64,000 bases of DNA, from contig JAKSOL010000011.1 in NCBI GenBank assembly GCA_024405635.1, positions 1-64,000 on the forward strand, read 5' to 3'. The notes beneath the pieces were generated by a model. The model was given only the letters and a program-made list of their open reading frames with translations, made no database searches and was not told the DNA's origin. The stretch is from Salinivirgaceae bacterium (GTDB taxonomy: Bacteria; Bacteroidota; Bacteroidia; Bacteroidales; SZUA-534). How positions within the stretch are numbered: the first letter of the stretch is position 1; each line of letters begins with the position of its first letter. The position numbers and the translations under genes were made by a program. Below are positions 45,373 to 55,447 of this stretch, in pieces.

Positions 45373-45400
45373 AAACCGACTGCTTTTAGGCAATCGGTTT
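45373..45400. terminator. Second hairpin, possible bidirectional terminator
   Basis: AAACCGA-TGC can pair with GGCA-TCGGTTT with a small internal mismatch. An A-run precedes it and T-rich DNA follows, so it could act on either strand. Confidence 0.5.
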
Positions 45401-45679
45401 TATGAGTTTTTATGCAAGATCTAGTTAAGAATACTTTCTACTTTTCTTTGCCATTCTCGTCAATATAAACTCTTGTTGTTTTTAGCCGCATCAAACTTAC
45501 TTTTACCAGTAAAACTTGCTCTTTTCTATTTCACAACCTACATTTGTTGTATTTAGGATAAAACTCGTTTCTAAATATTGTCTGTTGCTTGCAATTCATC
45601 AATTATCAACTTGGTAGAAACATTGATAATCTAAAATCTCATGCTATCGAATAATAGACAATAGGCAAAATAGATAATG

Positions 45680-45709
45680 TTTTCACGTAACAAAACTTTG
45701 TTACCTTTG
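45680..45709 (+). promoter_or_regulatory. Promoter of metK
   Basis: TACCTTTG (45702-45709) fits the -7 consensus and a T-rich GTTTT about 19 bp upstream serves as a partial -33. Transcription would begin just before the SAM-II-like RNA. Confidence 0.6.
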
Positions 45710-45717
45710 CGCTACAA

Positions 45718-45772
45718 TTGTGGAAAGATTTGAGATGATTGCAACCACAGAAAAAAATGCTAAAGCACATTC
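45718..45772 (+). ncRNA. SAM-II-type riboswitch upstream of metK
   Basis: The leader has the SAM-II layout. P1 is TGTGG (45719-45723) with CCACA (45745-45749). Its loop contains GATTTGAGATGATTGCA, matching the family's GAUUU-seven bases-UUGCA in spacing and ends. The A-rich tail leads into TGCTAAAGC (45758-45766). GCA of the loop can pair with TGC of the tail, and GATG (45734-45737) with CATT (45768-45771), giving the H-type pseudoknot. SAM-II binds S-adenosylmethionine and is mainly known from Alphaproteobacteria. The metK start lies 50 nt downstream, consistent with translational control. Confidence 0.8.
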
Positions 45773-45822
45773 TTTTCCTTTTATCTCGACTTTCCCTTTA
45801 ACTTATTAAATTTTAATTAGTT

Positions 45823-47079
45823 ATGGGATACTTATTTACTTCTGAATCGGTGTCGGAAGGACACCCAGACAAAGTTGCCGATCAAATTTCGGACGCCATT
45901 GTTGACCAATTTTTGGCCTACGATGCAAAATCAAAAGTAGCTTGCGAAACACTTGTAACCACAGGACAAGTGGTTGTAGCTGGCGAGGTTAAATCTGATG
46001 CCTACGTTGACGTGCAAGAAGTGGCACGCGAAGTGATTAACGCCATTGGCTACACCAAAGCCGAGTATCGTTTCGATGGCGAATCGTGCGGTGTGCTATC
46101 GGCTATACACGAGCAGTCGGCCGACATTAACCAAGGCGTTGAGCGCGAAAAACATGAAGACCAAGGCGCTGGCGACCAAGGTATTATGTTTGGTTATGCT
46201 AGCAACGAAACCGACAACTACATGCCTCTATCGCTCGACCTTGCACACCAATTGCTTATTGAACTTGCTGCTATTCGCCGCGAGGGTAAAGTAATGACCT
46301 ACCTTCGTCCCGATGCAAAAAGCCAAGTTACTATTGAATATGGCGACGATAACAAACCTCAACGCATTCACACCATTGTTATTTCAACCCAACACGACGA
46401 GTTTGACGAAGAGGTTGCAATGCAAAACAAGATTAAACAAGATGTGATTGATATTCTTATTCCACGCACATTTGCCAAAATGCCACAACGTGTTCAGGCT
46501 TTACTCAATATGAACAACCTAACACTACACGTTAACCCAACTGGCAAGTTTGTAATTGGTGGACCTCATGGCGACACCGGTTTAACTGGTCGCAAAATTA
46601 TTGTTGACACCTACGGCGGCAAAGGCGCACACGGCGGTGGCGCATTCTCAGGCAAAGACCCATCGAAAGTTGACCGCTCAGCTGCTTACGCTGCTCGCCA
46701 CATTGCCAAAAACATGGTTGCTGCTGGCGTTGCCGACGAAATGCTTGTTCAACTAGCCTACGCTATTGGCGTTGCTCAACCTGTTAGCGTGTTTGTAAAC
46801 ACATTTGGCACTGCCAAAGTGAAAGCAACCGATGGCGAGATTGCCGAAAAAATAAACCAATTGTTCGACCTTCGTCCAGCCGCCATTGAAGACCGCTTGA
46901 AACTTCGCAAACCTATTTACCGCGAAACAGCTGCCTATGGCCACATGGGTCGCCAACCTAAAACTATTACCAAAGTGTTTAATAGCCCTTATCTTGGTAA
47001 AAAAGAGATTGAAGTTGAGCTATTTACTTGGGAAAAAGTTGATTACGTTGAAAAGATAAAAGCCACATTCGGGTTATAA
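45823..47079 (+). CDS. metK: S-adenosylmethionine synthetase
   Basis: A 418-residue enzyme making SAM from methionine and ATP. Motifs are intact: [16 protein letters not shown] (about 14-29), [30 protein letters not shown] and the P-loop-like [19 protein letters not shown]. It is somewhat longer than the E. coli enzyme, as in other Bacteroidota. The start at 45823 follows the SAM-II-type leader. It is monocistronic, with a terminator after the stop and its own promoter. Confidence 0.97.
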   Translation: MGYLFTSESVSEGHPDKVADQISDAIVDQFLAYDAKSKVACETLVTTGQVVVAGEVKSDAYVDVQEVAREVINAIGYTKAEYRFDGESCGVLSAIHEQSADINQGVEREKHEDQGAGDQGIMFGYASNETDNYMPLSLDLAHQLLIELAAIRREGKVMTYLRPDAKSQVTIEYGDDNKPQRIHTIVISTQHDEFDEEVAMQNKIKQDVIDILIPRTFAKMPQRVQALLNMNNLTLHVNPTGKFVIGGPHGDTGLTGRKIIVDTYGGKGAHGGGAFSGKDPSKVDRSAAYAARHIAKNMVAAGVADEMLVQLAYAIGVAQPVSVFVNTFGTAKVKATDGEIAEKINQLFDLRPAAIEDRLKLRKPIYRETAAYGHMGRQPKTITKVFNSPYLGKKEIEVELFTWEKVDYVEKIKATFGL

Positions 47080-47101
47080 CCTACTTAAAGCTGAACAATA
47101 C

Positions 47102-47134
47102 AAAAGCTCGTGGCTGCGGCTGCGGGCTTTTTTG
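47102..47134 (+). terminator. Terminator after metK
   Basis: AAAAGCTCG (47102-47110) pairs with CGGGCTTTT (47123-47131) and T-rich sequence follows. Confidence 0.85.
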
Positions 47135-47231
47135 TTTTTAACAGGCATTGGCAAATTGTTGCACTACTCACGCTGGCATTTTTTACAAAATAGCTGCTAA
47201 TTAGGCCATAACTTCCTATTGCTTAAAAATA

Positions 47232-47239
47232 TATCTTTG
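47232..47239 (+). promoter_or_regulatory. -7 element of metG
   Basis: TATCTTTG fits TAnnTTTG, 20 bp before the metG start codon; no convincing -33 box. Confidence 0.5.
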
Positions 47240-47259
47240 CGCTTTAATTTTTTAAGAGC

Positions 47260-49326
47260 ATGAAAGACTACAAAAGATACACCATTACATCGGCTCTACC
47301 CTACGCCAACGGACCTGTACACATTGGCCACTTGGCAGGTGTTTATGTTCCAGCCGACATATATGTGCGCTACTTACGCGCCAAAGGCAAAGACGTGGTT
47401 TTTATTGGCGGTAGCGATGAACACGGAGTACCAGTAACCATCCGCGCACGCAAAGAGGGAATAACCACACAAGAGGTTGTTGACCGCTATCACAAACTAA
47501 TCAAAGAATCGTTTGAGGAGTTTGGTATCTCGTTTGACATTTACTCGCGCACCACAAGCAATATTCACCACAAATTTGCATCAGACTTCTTCCGCACCCT
47601 TTACGACAAAAACCAGCTTGAAGAACATACTGAAGAACAATTCTGCGACGAAGTTACCGGCGAATTCCTAACCGACCGCAACATTGTAGGAACATGCCCA
47701 CGATGCGGAGCCGAAGGCGCTTATGGCGACCAATGCGAAAAATGTGGCGCTACTCTTTCGCCCGACGAACTAATCAATCCAACTAACAAAAATAATCCTG
47801 GTCACGGACTAGTTAAACGCCCTACCAAAAACTGGTATCTACCACTTGGAAACTACCAGCAATGGTTAAAAGAATGGATTATTGACGGCCACAAAGAATG
47901 GAAAACCAACGTGTATGGTCAATGCAAAAGTTGGCTCGACATGGACCTTCAGCCCCGTGCCATGACCCGCGACCTTGAGTGGGGCATTCCTGTGCCAGTT
48001 GAAGGTGCCGATGGCAAAGTACTTTACGTTTGGTTTGATGCTCCTATTGGCTACATATCGAACACTAAAGAACTTTGCGACCGCGAACCTGAAAAATGGG
48101 GCTCGTGGCAACAATGGTGGCAAGACGACGACACTCGCCTTATCCACTTTATTGGCAAAGACAACATTGTGTTCCACTGCATAATATTTCCAACCATGCT
48201 AAAGGCACATGGAGGTTACATTTTGCCTGAAAACGTGCCTGCAAACGAGTTCCTAAACCTTGAAGGCGACAAAATTTCGACCTCAAGAAACTGGGCTGTT
48301 TGGCTAAACGAGTACTTGGTCGATTTTCCTGGCAAACAAGACGTGCTTCGCTACGTGCTTACTGCCAATGCTCCAGAAACCAAAGACAACGACTTTACTT
48401 GGAAAGACTTTCAAGCCCGCAACAACAACGAGTTGGTAGCCATTTTGGGAAACTTTGTAAACCGCACAATAGTGCTTACACAAAAATACTATGGCGGCAA
48501 AACTCCATCCATTACCGCAATTACCGACTACGACAAAGAAATACTTGCCGAACTAGCTGCAAGTAAAGAACGCGTAGAACAAGCCCTTGAGCAGTTCCGT
48601 TTCCGCGAGGCTCTAAAACTTGTTATGGACATTGCACGTCTTGGCAACAAATACCTAGCCGAAACCGAACCTTGGAAAGTTGTAAAAACAGATGCCGAAA
48701 GAGTGCAAACCATAATGAACATCAGCTTGCAAATTGTGGCCAACCTTTCAATTGTTTGCGATCCATTTATGCCATTCAGCGCTGAAAAAATGTGCAAACT
48801 ACTAAACATTGAAAAACTAAACTGGGAGCAACTTGGTTCCGATAAGTTGATAGCCGACGGCCACCAAATAGGCGAACCTTTCCTTCTGTTTGAAAAAATT
48901 GAAGACGAGTCCATTGACGCCCAAATAAAACGACTTGAAGATATAAAGAAGGCAACTGAAGAGTCTAAACTAGCCGAAGCACCTGTAGCTCCGCTTAAAC
49001 CTGAAATAACTTACGACGACTTTAGCAAGATGGACCTTCGCACCGCAACAATTCTTGAGGCCGAACGCGTTCCTAAATCCGACAAGTTGATGAAACTTCT
49101 TGTTGATACAGGTATCGACAAACGCACCGTTGTTTCGGGCATAGCCAAACACTTTACTGCCGAAGAACTAATTGGCAAACGTGTCACCATATTGGCCAAC
49201 CTTGCCCCACGCAAACTAATGGGCATCGAAAGCCACGGAATGATTCTAATGGCCGAAAACTACAATGGCGATTTGGCAATGATACCTGCCGAAAAAGACG
49301 TGAAAAATGGTTCAGTAATTTGCTAA
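47260..49326 (+). CDS. metG: Methionyl-tRNA synthetase with C-terminal tRNA-binding domain
   Basis: A 688-residue class Ia synthetase. HIGH is at residues 21-24 and the KMSKS equivalent is KISTS at about 338-342. A four-cysteine zinc knuckle ([18 protein letters not shown], about 146-163) is intact. Residues about 585-688 form an EMAPII/Trbp111-like tRNA-binding domain ([20 protein letters not shown]), which promotes dimerisation. The next gene, cysS, starts 10 bp after its stop, so both are likely one transcript. Confidence 0.97.
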   Translation: MKDYKRYTITSALPYANGPVHIGHLAGVYVPADIYVRYLRAKGKDVVFIGGSDEHGVPVTIRARKEGITTQEVVDRYHKLIKESFEEFGISFDIYSRTTSNIHHKFASDFFRTLYDKNQLEEHTEEQFCDEVTGEFLTDRNIVGTCPRCGAEGAYGDQCEKCGATLSPDELINPTNKNNPGHGLVKRPTKNWYLPLGNYQQWLKEWIIDGHKEWKTNVYGQCKSWLDMDLQPRAMTRDLEWGIPVPVEGADGKVLYVWFDAPIGYISNTKELCDREPEKWGSWQQWWQDDDTRLIHFIGKDNIVFHCIIFPTMLKAHGGYILPENVPANEFLNLEGDKISTSRNWAVWLNEYLVDFPGKQDVLRYVLTANAPETKDNDFTWKDFQARNNNELVAILGNFVNRTIVLTQKYYGGKTPSITAITDYDKEILAELAASKERVEQALEQFRFREALKLVMDIARLGNKYLAETEPWKVVKTDAERVQTIMNISLQIVANLSIVCDPFMPFSAEKMCKLLNIEKLNWEQLGSDKLIADGHQIGEPFLLFEKIEDESIDAQIKRLEDIKKATEESKLAEAPVAPLKPEITYDDFSKMDLRTATILEAERVPKSDKLMKLLVDTGIDKRTVVSGIAKHFTAEELIGKRVTILANLAPRKLMGIESHGMILMAENYNGDLAMIPAEKDVKNGSVIC

Positions 49327-49336
49327 CACACTGATT

Positions 49337-50818
49337 ATGCAACAATTATACATATACAACACATTGTCGCGCACCAAGCAACCATTCAAATCGATAACTC
49401 CCGATAGAGTTGGAATGTATGTGTGCGGACCAACCGTTTACGGCGATGCCCACCTTGGACACGCCCGCCCAGCCATCACTTTCGACATTCTGTATCGTTA
49501 CTTGTTACATCTTGGCTACAAAGTGCGCTATGTGCGCAACATAACCGACGTTGGCCACCTTGAGCACGATGCCGACGAAGGTGAAGACAAGATTGCAAAA
49601 AAAGCTCGCCTTGAACAATTGGAGCCAATGGAAGTGGTGCAACACTACACATTGCGCTACCACGAGGCCATGAAAAAACTTAACGTGCTGCCTCCAACCA
49701 TCGAGCCACGCGCATCGGGCCACATTATTGAGCAAATTGAATTTGTAAAGAAAATTCTCAACAACGGTTTTGCATACGTAAGCAACGGGTCGGTTTATTT
49801 CGACATTGAGGCCTACAGCAAAAAATTCAACTACGGCAAACTATCGGGACGCAACGTTGAGGAGATGCTTTCGACCACACGCGACCTTGACGGACAAGAG
49901 GAAAAACGTAACACTTGCGACTTTGCCCTTTGGAAAAAGGCTCAACCTGAACACATTATGCGTTGGCCATCGCCTTGGAGCGACGGTTTCCCAGGCTGGC
50001 ACATGGAATGTTCGGCCATGAGTTGCAAATACCTTGGCGAAGAATTTGACATTCATGGTGGCGGCATGGACCTTGTGTTCCCTCACCACGAGAGCGAAAT
50101 AGCACAATCGGCAGCTGCACTTGGCCACGATTCGGTGCGCTACTGGATGCACAACAACATGATTACCATCAACGGACAGAAGATGGGCAAATCGTTAGGC
50201 AACTTTATCACACTCGACGAGTTTTTTAACGGCTCGCACAAGGACAAAGACGGCAACGAGATGCTTGCTCAAGCCTACTCGCCAATGACCATTCGCTTCT
50301 TCATCCTTCAGGCCCACTACCGTTCAACAGTCGATTTTGGCAACGATGCACTACAAGCATCTGAAAAAGGTCTTGCAAAGATTATTGATGCCTTCAACCG
50401 ATTGATGAAACTTCAAGCAGGCAAAGAAACAACTGTTGACGTGGCAGGCTTGCGCCAACGCTGCGAGGACGCCATGTGCGACGACTTGAATACTCCAATT
50501 GTGATTTCGCACTTGTTTGATGCTGCCAAAGCCATAAACACCGTTTCAGACGGCAAAGGCACCATTAACGAGGCTGACCTAAACGAGTTGAAGGACGTGT
50601 TTAAGACTTTCGTTATTGATGTTTTAGGATTGCAAGTAGAGGAATCGGGCAACAGCAGCAACGAAGCCTACAAACAAGCCATAGATTTGCTACTTTCGAT
50701 TCGCCAACAAGCCAAAGCCAACAAAGATTGGGCTACAAGCGATAAAATACGCAACGAACTTTCATCGCTTGGATTCACCATAAAAGACACAAAAGACGGA
50801 TTTGAGTGGAGTTTATAG
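49337..50818 (+). CDS. cysS: Cysteinyl-tRNA synthetase
   Basis: A 493-residue class Ia synthetase. Zinc ligand Cys30 begins [16 protein letters not shown], which includes the HIGH equivalent HLGH at 39-42. The second zinc cluster is WHMECSAM with HHESE, and the KMSKS loop is KMGKS near residue 282. Length is normal for the family. It is the second gene after metG, followed by a heptad repeat and then a strong terminator. Confidence 0.97.
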   Translation: MQQLYIYNTLSRTKQPFKSITPDRVGMYVCGPTVYGDAHLGHARPAITFDILYRYLLHLGYKVRYVRNITDVGHLEHDADEGEDKIAKKARLEQLEPMEVVQHYTLRYHEAMKKLNVLPPTIEPRASGHIIEQIEFVKKILNNGFAYVSNGSVYFDIEAYSKKFNYGKLSGRNVEEMLSTTRDLDGQEEKRNTCDFALWKKAQPEHIMRWPSPWSDGFPGWHMECSAMSCKYLGEEFDIHGGGMDLVFPHHESEIAQSAAALGHDSVRYWMHNNMITINGQKMGKSLGNFITLDEFFNGSHKDKDGNEMLAQAYSPMTIRFFILQAHYRSTVDFGNDALQASEKGLAKIIDAFNRLMKLQAGKETTVDVAGLRQRCEDAMCDDLNTPIVISHLFDAAKAINTVSDGKGTINEADLNELKDVFKTFVIDVLGLQVEESGNSSNEAYKQAIDLLLSIRQQAKANKDWATSDKIRNELSSLGFTIKDTKDGFEWSL

Positions 50819-50826
50819 GACTGCGT

Positions 50827-50861
50827 CAATTGACAATTGACAATTGACAATTGACAATTGA
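50827..50861 (+). repeat. Five tandem copies of the 7-bp unit CAATTGA
   Basis: Five exact head-to-tail copies of CAATTGA lie directly after cysS. The copy number is likely to vary by slippage. Short 7-bp tandem repeats of this type are known in intergenic DNA of several bacterial groups. Confidence 0.9.
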
Positions 50862-50866
50862 TAATG

Positions 50867-50902
50867 AAATGCTGAAAACCCAAGGTTTTCAGCATTTTTT
50901 GT
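50867..50902 (+). terminator. Terminator after cysS
   Basis: A perfect 14-bp stem, AAATGCTGAAAACC with GGTTTTCAGCATTT (50867-50897), closes on a 3-nt loop and runs into T. Confidence 0.9.
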
Positions 50903-50935
50903 ATAGCATTGTTTAATAGGCGATTATGGGGTTTT

Positions 50936-50989
50936 TGCACTATAAAAGTGCATTTTTGGCGTTTTTTTGCACTTTCGAGGTGCAATTTG
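50936..50989. repeat. Double-hairpin repeat element, copy 1
   Basis: Two small dyads, TGCACT/AGTGCA (50936-50951) and TTGCAC/GTGCAA, ending in GCACTTTCGAGGTGCAATTTG. A second copy with the same order and nearly the same spacing lies at 53486-53540, so the pair brackets the thioredoxin-like and ATPase genes as direct repeats. Confidence 0.7.
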
Positions 50990-51026
50990 ACACACTTTAA
51001 TTAATGTTGCTTAACCAAAGACTTTG

Positions 51027-52115
51027 TTACTTCTCCAAAGCTTTTGATACTATTTTATCGATATCAGAAGGTTGGAAAGAGCGGTCAAGGACTACGCCAT
51101 CCTTATCAAAGAGAATAAGCTCTGGTATACCATAGATACCATAGATATCAGTAGGGATTTTGTCGGCATCGATAATTAGGCTCCATGTCATTCCTTCCTC
51201 TTCGATAGCCTTAATGCTTCTATCGTGTTTATCCCATACGGCAATACCGAGGACATTAAAATTATCGCCTCCGAACTTCTCATAAGCAGCCTTGATATAA
51301 GGCATAGCGCGACGGCAAGGACCGCACCAGCTTGCCCAAAAATCGACAAGAACTACCTTGCCATTACCGATATAGTCGGAGAATTTAGCAGGTGTACCAT
51401 CAAGATTACCCTTTTCGATAGAAAAATCGATGAACTTAGTGCCAGGCTTAGTATTCTCGAAATTCTCCTTCTGCTCTGTACCCGTCTTAATTGGACCATA
51501 AGAAGCGACATAGTCGCCAGCATTGTCGAGAGCAGCCATGTATGTGTTGAAGTCAAGTTTTTCAGCAGACTGTATATAGCTATCCCAGAATACGAATTGA
51601 CCGAAAGCATTATTCTTGTTTAGGTTTATAAGGCTATCAGCGTGAGCCATTAGTGTTTGGTTGTAATCGTTCAAAAGCGCTTCTATAGCTGCATTTTTGC
51701 TATCTTCATCCTTGGTAGAGTCAGTCAATATAGCCTCGTATTGTTGGCCCGCAGACTTTGTGAGTTCGCTAGAAAAGCTGATAAACTTGCCGAGGTTATT
51801 ATTAAGAGGAGTACCCTCGCCACAAGCAGTTTCAAAATTGACATTGATATCGCCGGGCTCAACGATGATATTAGCGTATGTACGAGCGTTAGGAACCTTC
51901 ACGCGGCGGATTTGAGAGCCATCGATAGTGCCAAATATAGTAGCCTTAGCATTGAGAACAACAGCAGAGTCGGTATTTGACTCTGTCTCATAATCGTACA
52001 GATAAACTACAGTACTATCTGCCACGTCAGGGAGATCCATTATAACAGCGTACTTATTGTTTTGGCATGATGCCAGAGAGATAGCAGCGAGAAATAAAAA
52101 TATTTTTGTTTTCAT
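51027..52115 (-). CDS. TlpA-like thioredoxin-fold lipoprotein
   Basis: 362 residues with a lipobox (SLASC, Cys17). The N-terminal half resembles the DUF4369-type domain common in Bacteroidota TlpA proteins. The C-terminal thioredoxin domain has the redox motif W-C263-G-P-C267-RRAMP, an intact cis-proline loop (YGIPELILFD) and a predicted role in reducing or exchanging periplasmic disulfides. Codon choice differs from the neighbours: Lys is often AAG, Ile often ATC and Leu often CTC, against AAA, ATT and CTT/CTA around it. That suggests recent transfer or different selection. Confidence 0.88.
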   Translation of the reverse strand: MKTKIFLFLAAISLASCQNNKYAVIMDLPDVADSTVVYLYDYETESNTDSAVVLNAKATIFGTIDGSQIRRVKVPNARTYANIIVEPGDINVNFETACGEGTPLNNNLGKFISFSSELTKSAGQQYEAILTDSTKDEDSKNAAIEALLNDYNQTLMAHADSLINLNKNNAFGQFVFWDSYIQSAEKLDFNTYMAALDNAGDYVASYGPIKTGTEQKENFENTKPGTKFIDFSIEKGNLDGTPAKFSDYIGNGKVVLVDFWASWCGPCRRAMPYIKAAYEKFGGDNFNVLGIAVWDKHDRSIKAIEEEGMTWSLIIDADKIPTDIYGIYGIPELILFDKDGVVLDRSFQPSDIDKIVSKALEK

Positions 52116-52132
52116 ACTATAGTTAGTGTATT

Positions 52133-52147
52133 TGCGTTATTAACGCA
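52133..52147. promoter_or_regulatory. Inverted repeat over the tlpA-like transcription start
   Basis: TGCGTTA-T-TAACGCA is a perfect 7-1-7 dyad centred 25 bp upstream of the start codon and just downstream of a possible -7 element (CATCTTTG, minus strand, 52149-52156). Its position suits a repressor operator. Confidence 0.45.
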
Positions 52148-52278
52148 GCAAAGATGTTGTTGTACATTTGTATGTCACCCACAAAGATGATGCTTATTTG
52201 ACTATTAACCAATATTAGTTCTTGTATTCACTATATGAATATATTTTTCTTTCTTTAAGAACCATTGTAACAAACACG

Positions 52279-53454
52279 TCAATAATTCAAGCCAAACATC
52301 CATATAGGCACAATATTTCCAGACCCATATTCAATATCATCTTTCACAACAAAAGCCTTATCAATATTAGCAATCTGCTTTTGCTTTTTGCTTTTTCCTC
52401 CAACCTCAAAAGTCAAACCATTTATCTCAAAATCAGAAACCTTTGAGCTTACTACTACATTATTCACTCTCATTTGGTTTAGGAAAAATGTTTCGCGTAT
52501 GTTTCCAATGTTTGAAGCTTCCTCACCTAACAAATAAGCAATGTTCGGATTATCCAAATAAACCTTCTCAACCTTTCCCAAACCCATTATGCCATTTGTA
52601 GCATCGCGCAATTGAGCTATCATTCCCGCATCTTCCATATAAAGTAAATAATCAGCCAAATCGTTACGACTAACATTTATCATTTTTGAAATTTTATCCA
52701 TAACAGGCTTAAAAGGAACACTCATGGCAATAATGCCTAATAGCTTTTTGAGTTTTCGTCCCGTTGAAGCATTCATGTTAGCATATTGGGGAATGTCAGT
52801 TTCCATTGTAAGATTGATTACCTGATTTAACTTCACCTCAAACAAACTTTCGGCAGCAATGGGATAATAACCACGCTGTAAATAATTCTTGAAAGCAGAA
52901 ATAGGATGAGGCATGTTGTCAATTGAAAATGGTTCGCCACTAATTATTTGTTCAATAGGCAAAACCTGAGTATTAACATGATGAAACATAGCAAGATACT
53001 CACGAAACGACAATCCCTGCATTCTATAAATTGGAGACCTTCGGCTAAGGTCAGACTCTCCTTTTGTAATATCTAGCACCGATGAACCAGTAAATGCCAC
53101 CTTCATATCGGGATGTGTATCGTAGATTTGTTTCAGTTCCTTCGACCAATTTGGATATTTATGAACCTCATCTATAAACAAATGTTCACCACCCTCAATT
53201 GAAAACTGATCGGCAAGTTCAACCAACGTATGGTTTGAAAAATAAGTATTGTCGGCCGACACATAAAACATTCGTTCTTCGGTTTGATGCGCCTTTATAT
53301 ACTGCAAAAAAAGCATAGTCTTTCCCACGCCTCTAGGACCTACAAGACCAAACATTCGTTGCTGCCAATCTATCTTCTCGTACATATATCGATAAAAATC
53401 AGTAGGCGTGCTTTGCAACTGATTTTGCATATAAACAACTAAATTGATATCCAT
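52279..53454 (-). CDS. AAA-family ATPase with DUF4143 domain
   Basis: 391 residues. Walker A is GPRGVGKT (39-46) and Walker B is HLFIDEVHKYP (about 91-101), followed by the sensor block FTGSSVLDI. The C-terminal part is the DUF4143 domain typical of these ATPases, which are scattered and mobile across Bacteroidota and archaea and whose function is unknown. Start at 53454 (MDINLVVYMQ). The DNA is more AT-rich than that of the flanking synthetase genes. It is co-directional with the tlpA-like gene, 163 bp apart, and both lie between the two copies of the hairpin repeat. Confidence 0.88.
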   Translation of the reverse strand: MDINLVVYMQNQLQSTPTDFYRYMYEKIDWQQRMFGLVGPRGVGKTMLFLQYIKAHQTEERMFYVSADNTYFSNHTLVELADQFSIEGGEHLFIDEVHKYPNWSKELKQIYDTHPDMKVAFTGSSVLDITKGESDLSRRSPIYRMQGLSFREYLAMFHHVNTQVLPIEQIISGEPFSIDNMPHPISAFKNYLQRGYYPIAAESLFEVKLNQVINLTMETDIPQYANMNASTGRKLKKLLGIIAMSVPFKPVMDKISKMINVSRNDLADYLLYMEDAGMIAQLRDATNGIMGLGKVEKVYLDNPNIAYLLGEEASNIGNIRETFFLNQMRVNNVVVSSKVSDFEINGLTFEVGGKSKKQKQIANIDKAFVVKDDIEYGSGNIVPIWMFGLNY

Positions 53455-53485
53455 AAACAACTATTTTTTAGCAAAAGTAACATTT

Positions 53486-53540
53486 TGCACCACAAAGGTG
53501 CAATTTTTCTGTGCATTATGCACTTTCGTGGTGCAATTTG
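53486..53540. repeat. Double-hairpin repeat element, copy 2
   Basis: TGCAC-7 nt-GTGCA, a 17-nt spacer, then GCACTTTCGTGGTGCAATTTG. The last 21 bases differ from copy 1 (50936-50989) at one position. It lies 32 bp upstream of the ATPase start codon. Confidence 0.7.
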
Positions 53541-53745
53541 GTATCTGCAAATAGAAATACTTAAACACAAAACCGAATAAAATACCCAACCTTACAAATC
53601 GTCTTTTAACGTGAATATACCTTACTTTAAACCTTTGGTATGTAACACACTTAAAAGCCACAGATAAGTTACTTTTATATTCAAAACCGACAAAAAATGC
53701 CATAAATTCGCAGTCGAAAAAAAATAGAACATAAAAACTAGAGAT

Positions 53746-55170
53746 ATGCAAAAGAGAACAAAAGTTGTTGATGTACTGAAATCAGGTGCCGTAGGCTCTG
53801 AAGTAGTAGTAATGGGCTGGGTGCGAACAAAACGCGACAGCAAGACCGTAGTGTTTATTGCCATAAACGACGGATCGACCATCAACAATGTGCAAGTAGT
53901 GGCTGACGTTACCAACTTTGACGAGGAGATGATGAAACAGATAACCACAGGCGCATGCCTTAGCGTTACTGGAACACTTGTTGAAAGCCAAGGCGCTGGT
54001 CAAAGCGTTGAAATTCAGGCTAAAGACATAAAATTGTTTGGTGCTTGCCCTGCTGACTATCCAATGCAGAAAAAGGGACAAAGCATGGAATACATGCGCC
54101 AATATGCCCACATGCGCTTGCGTACAAACACCTTTGGCGCTGTGATGCGCATTCGCCACAACATGGCATTTGCCATACACAAATTCTTCCACGACAAAGG
54201 ATTCTTCTATTTCCACACTCCACTTATCACAGCAAGCGACTGCGAGGGTGCAGGTCAAATGTTTCAGGTTACAACCAAAAACCTATACGACCTGAAAAAA
54301 GACGAAAAAGGTTCAATTATATACGACGACGATTTCTTTGGCAAGCAAGCATCGCTTACAGTGAGCGGACAGCTTGAGGGCGAACTTGGCGCTACTGCAT
54401 TGGGTCAGATTTACACATTTGGTCCAACATTCCGTGCCGAAAATTCAAACACTCCACGCCACTTGGCCGAGTTCTGGATGATTGAACCTGAGGTTTGTTT
54501 CTACGACATGGACGACCTTATGAATCTTGAGGAAGAATTTATTAAACATTGCGTTAAATGGGCTCTTGACAATTGTAAAGACGACCTTGAGTTCCTTAAC
54601 AAGATGATAGACAAAGGTTTGTTGGAGCGTTTGAATAGCGTAATCAATACTGAATTTGTTCGCCTACCATACACCAAAGGCATCGAAATTCTGCAAGAAG
54701 CCATTAAGAATGGCCGCAAGTTTGAGTTCCCATGCAACTGGGGCGACGACTTGGCATCGGAGCACGAGCGCTACTTGGTTGAAGAGCATTTCAAAAAGCC
54801 AGTAATAATGACCAACTATCCAAAGGCAATTAAGGCCTTCTACATGAAGATAGACGAGAAGAAACCTATTTACAACGGCAAGGAAATGGAAGAAACCGTT
54901 CAAGGTACCGACGTATTGTTCCCACAAATTGGCGAGATTATAGGTGGCTCTGTTCGCGAGGAAAGCTACGACAAACTAATTGGCGAAATAAATGCCCGCA
55001 ACATTCCAATGAAAGACATGTGGTGGTATCTTGACACCCGCAAGTTTGGTAGCTGCCCACACGCTGGCTTTGGCTTAGGATTTGAACGTCTTATGTTGTT
55101 TGTAACAGGTATGGCCAACATTCGCGACGTTATTCCTTTCCCACGTACACCAAAGAACGCTGAATTCTAA
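53746..55170 (+). CDS. asnS: Asparaginyl-tRNA synthetase
   Basis: A 474-residue class IIb synthetase. An N-terminal OB-fold anticodon domain (about 15-110) precedes the catalytic core, which has motif 2 ([20 protein letters not shown]) and motif 3 ([20 protein letters not shown]). The EFWMIEPE signature separates it from AspRS. Start at 53746. It is monocistronic; a possible -7 element (TACTTTTA) lies about 75 bp upstream. Confidence 0.97.
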   Translation: MQKRTKVVDVLKSGAVGSEVVVMGWVRTKRDSKTVVFIAINDGSTINNVQVVADVTNFDEEMMKQITTGACLSVTGTLVESQGAGQSVEIQAKDIKLFGACPADYPMQKKGQSMEYMRQYAHMRLRTNTFGAVMRIRHNMAFAIHKFFHDKGFFYFHTPLITASDCEGAGQMFQVTTKNLYDLKKDEKGSIIYDDDFFGKQASLTVSGQLEGELGATALGQIYTFGPTFRAENSNTPRHLAEFWMIEPEVCFYDMDDLMNLEEEFIKHCVKWALDNCKDDLEFLNKMIDKGLLERLNSVINTEFVRLPYTKGIEILQEAIKNGRKFEFPCNWGDDLASEHERYLVEEHFKKPVIMTNYPKAIKAFYMKIDEKKPIYNGKEMEETVQGTDVLFPQIGEIIGGSVREESYDKLIGEINARNIPMKDMWWYLDTRKFGSCPHAGFGLGFERLMLFVTGMANIRDVIPFPRTPKNAEF

Positions 55171-55197
55171 TAGCAATTAAAATACCTTTATTTGCAC

Positions 55198-55234
55198 AAC
55201 CGTTGTTGGCCTTTGCTAGCAACGGTTTTTTTTA
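55198..55234 (+). terminator. Terminator after asnS
   Basis: AACCGTTG (55198-55205) pairs with CAACGGTT (55220-55227), followed by T. Confidence 0.88.
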
Positions 55235-55385
55235 TAAAGGGAAACCATCTATGATTTATTTTATATCTAGACATATCGCTATTATTCGCTAAAACAGAGC
55301 AAACAAGCATAGTAAGTTAAACAATATGTAATATTTATCATAATTTATATGGCATATATTTTTATGATGAATAGTATATATTGTG

Positions 55386-55426
55386 AAACAAAAAAAGCGC
55401 CCCGACTAGTTAGTCGAGGCGCTTTT
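55386..55426 (-). terminator. Terminator of the giant surface-protein gene
   Basis: AAAAGCGCC and GGCGCTTTT (55393-55426) with an inner CGACT/AGTCG stem form a near-perfect hairpin 22 bp after the giant gene's stop codon. On the minus strand it runs into a T-tract. Confidence 0.88.
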
Positions 55427-55447
55427 GGTATTAACTAAAGCAACGTA

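Larger units (their letters stand above)
45127..45822. other. 696-bp intergenic region upstream of metK
   Basis: This gap has no complete gene. In order it holds the upstream side of the phosphatase gene, a decayed ileS fragment (45180-45250), a strong terminator (45264-45306), a second hairpin (45373-45400), about 270 bp of AT-rich DNA in which I see nothing, and the metK promoter and riboswitch. Confidence 0.7.

Noticed and set aside
50668-50985. 105-residue minus-strand open frame after cysS
   Set aside because: Its middle reads NCQLSIVNCQL, which is simply the translation of the CAATTGA heptad repeat and its neighbours; part of it lies in cysS.
53782-54258. 158-residue minus-strand open frame inside asnS
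   Set aside because: It overlaps the OB-fold region of asnS and has no supporting signal.
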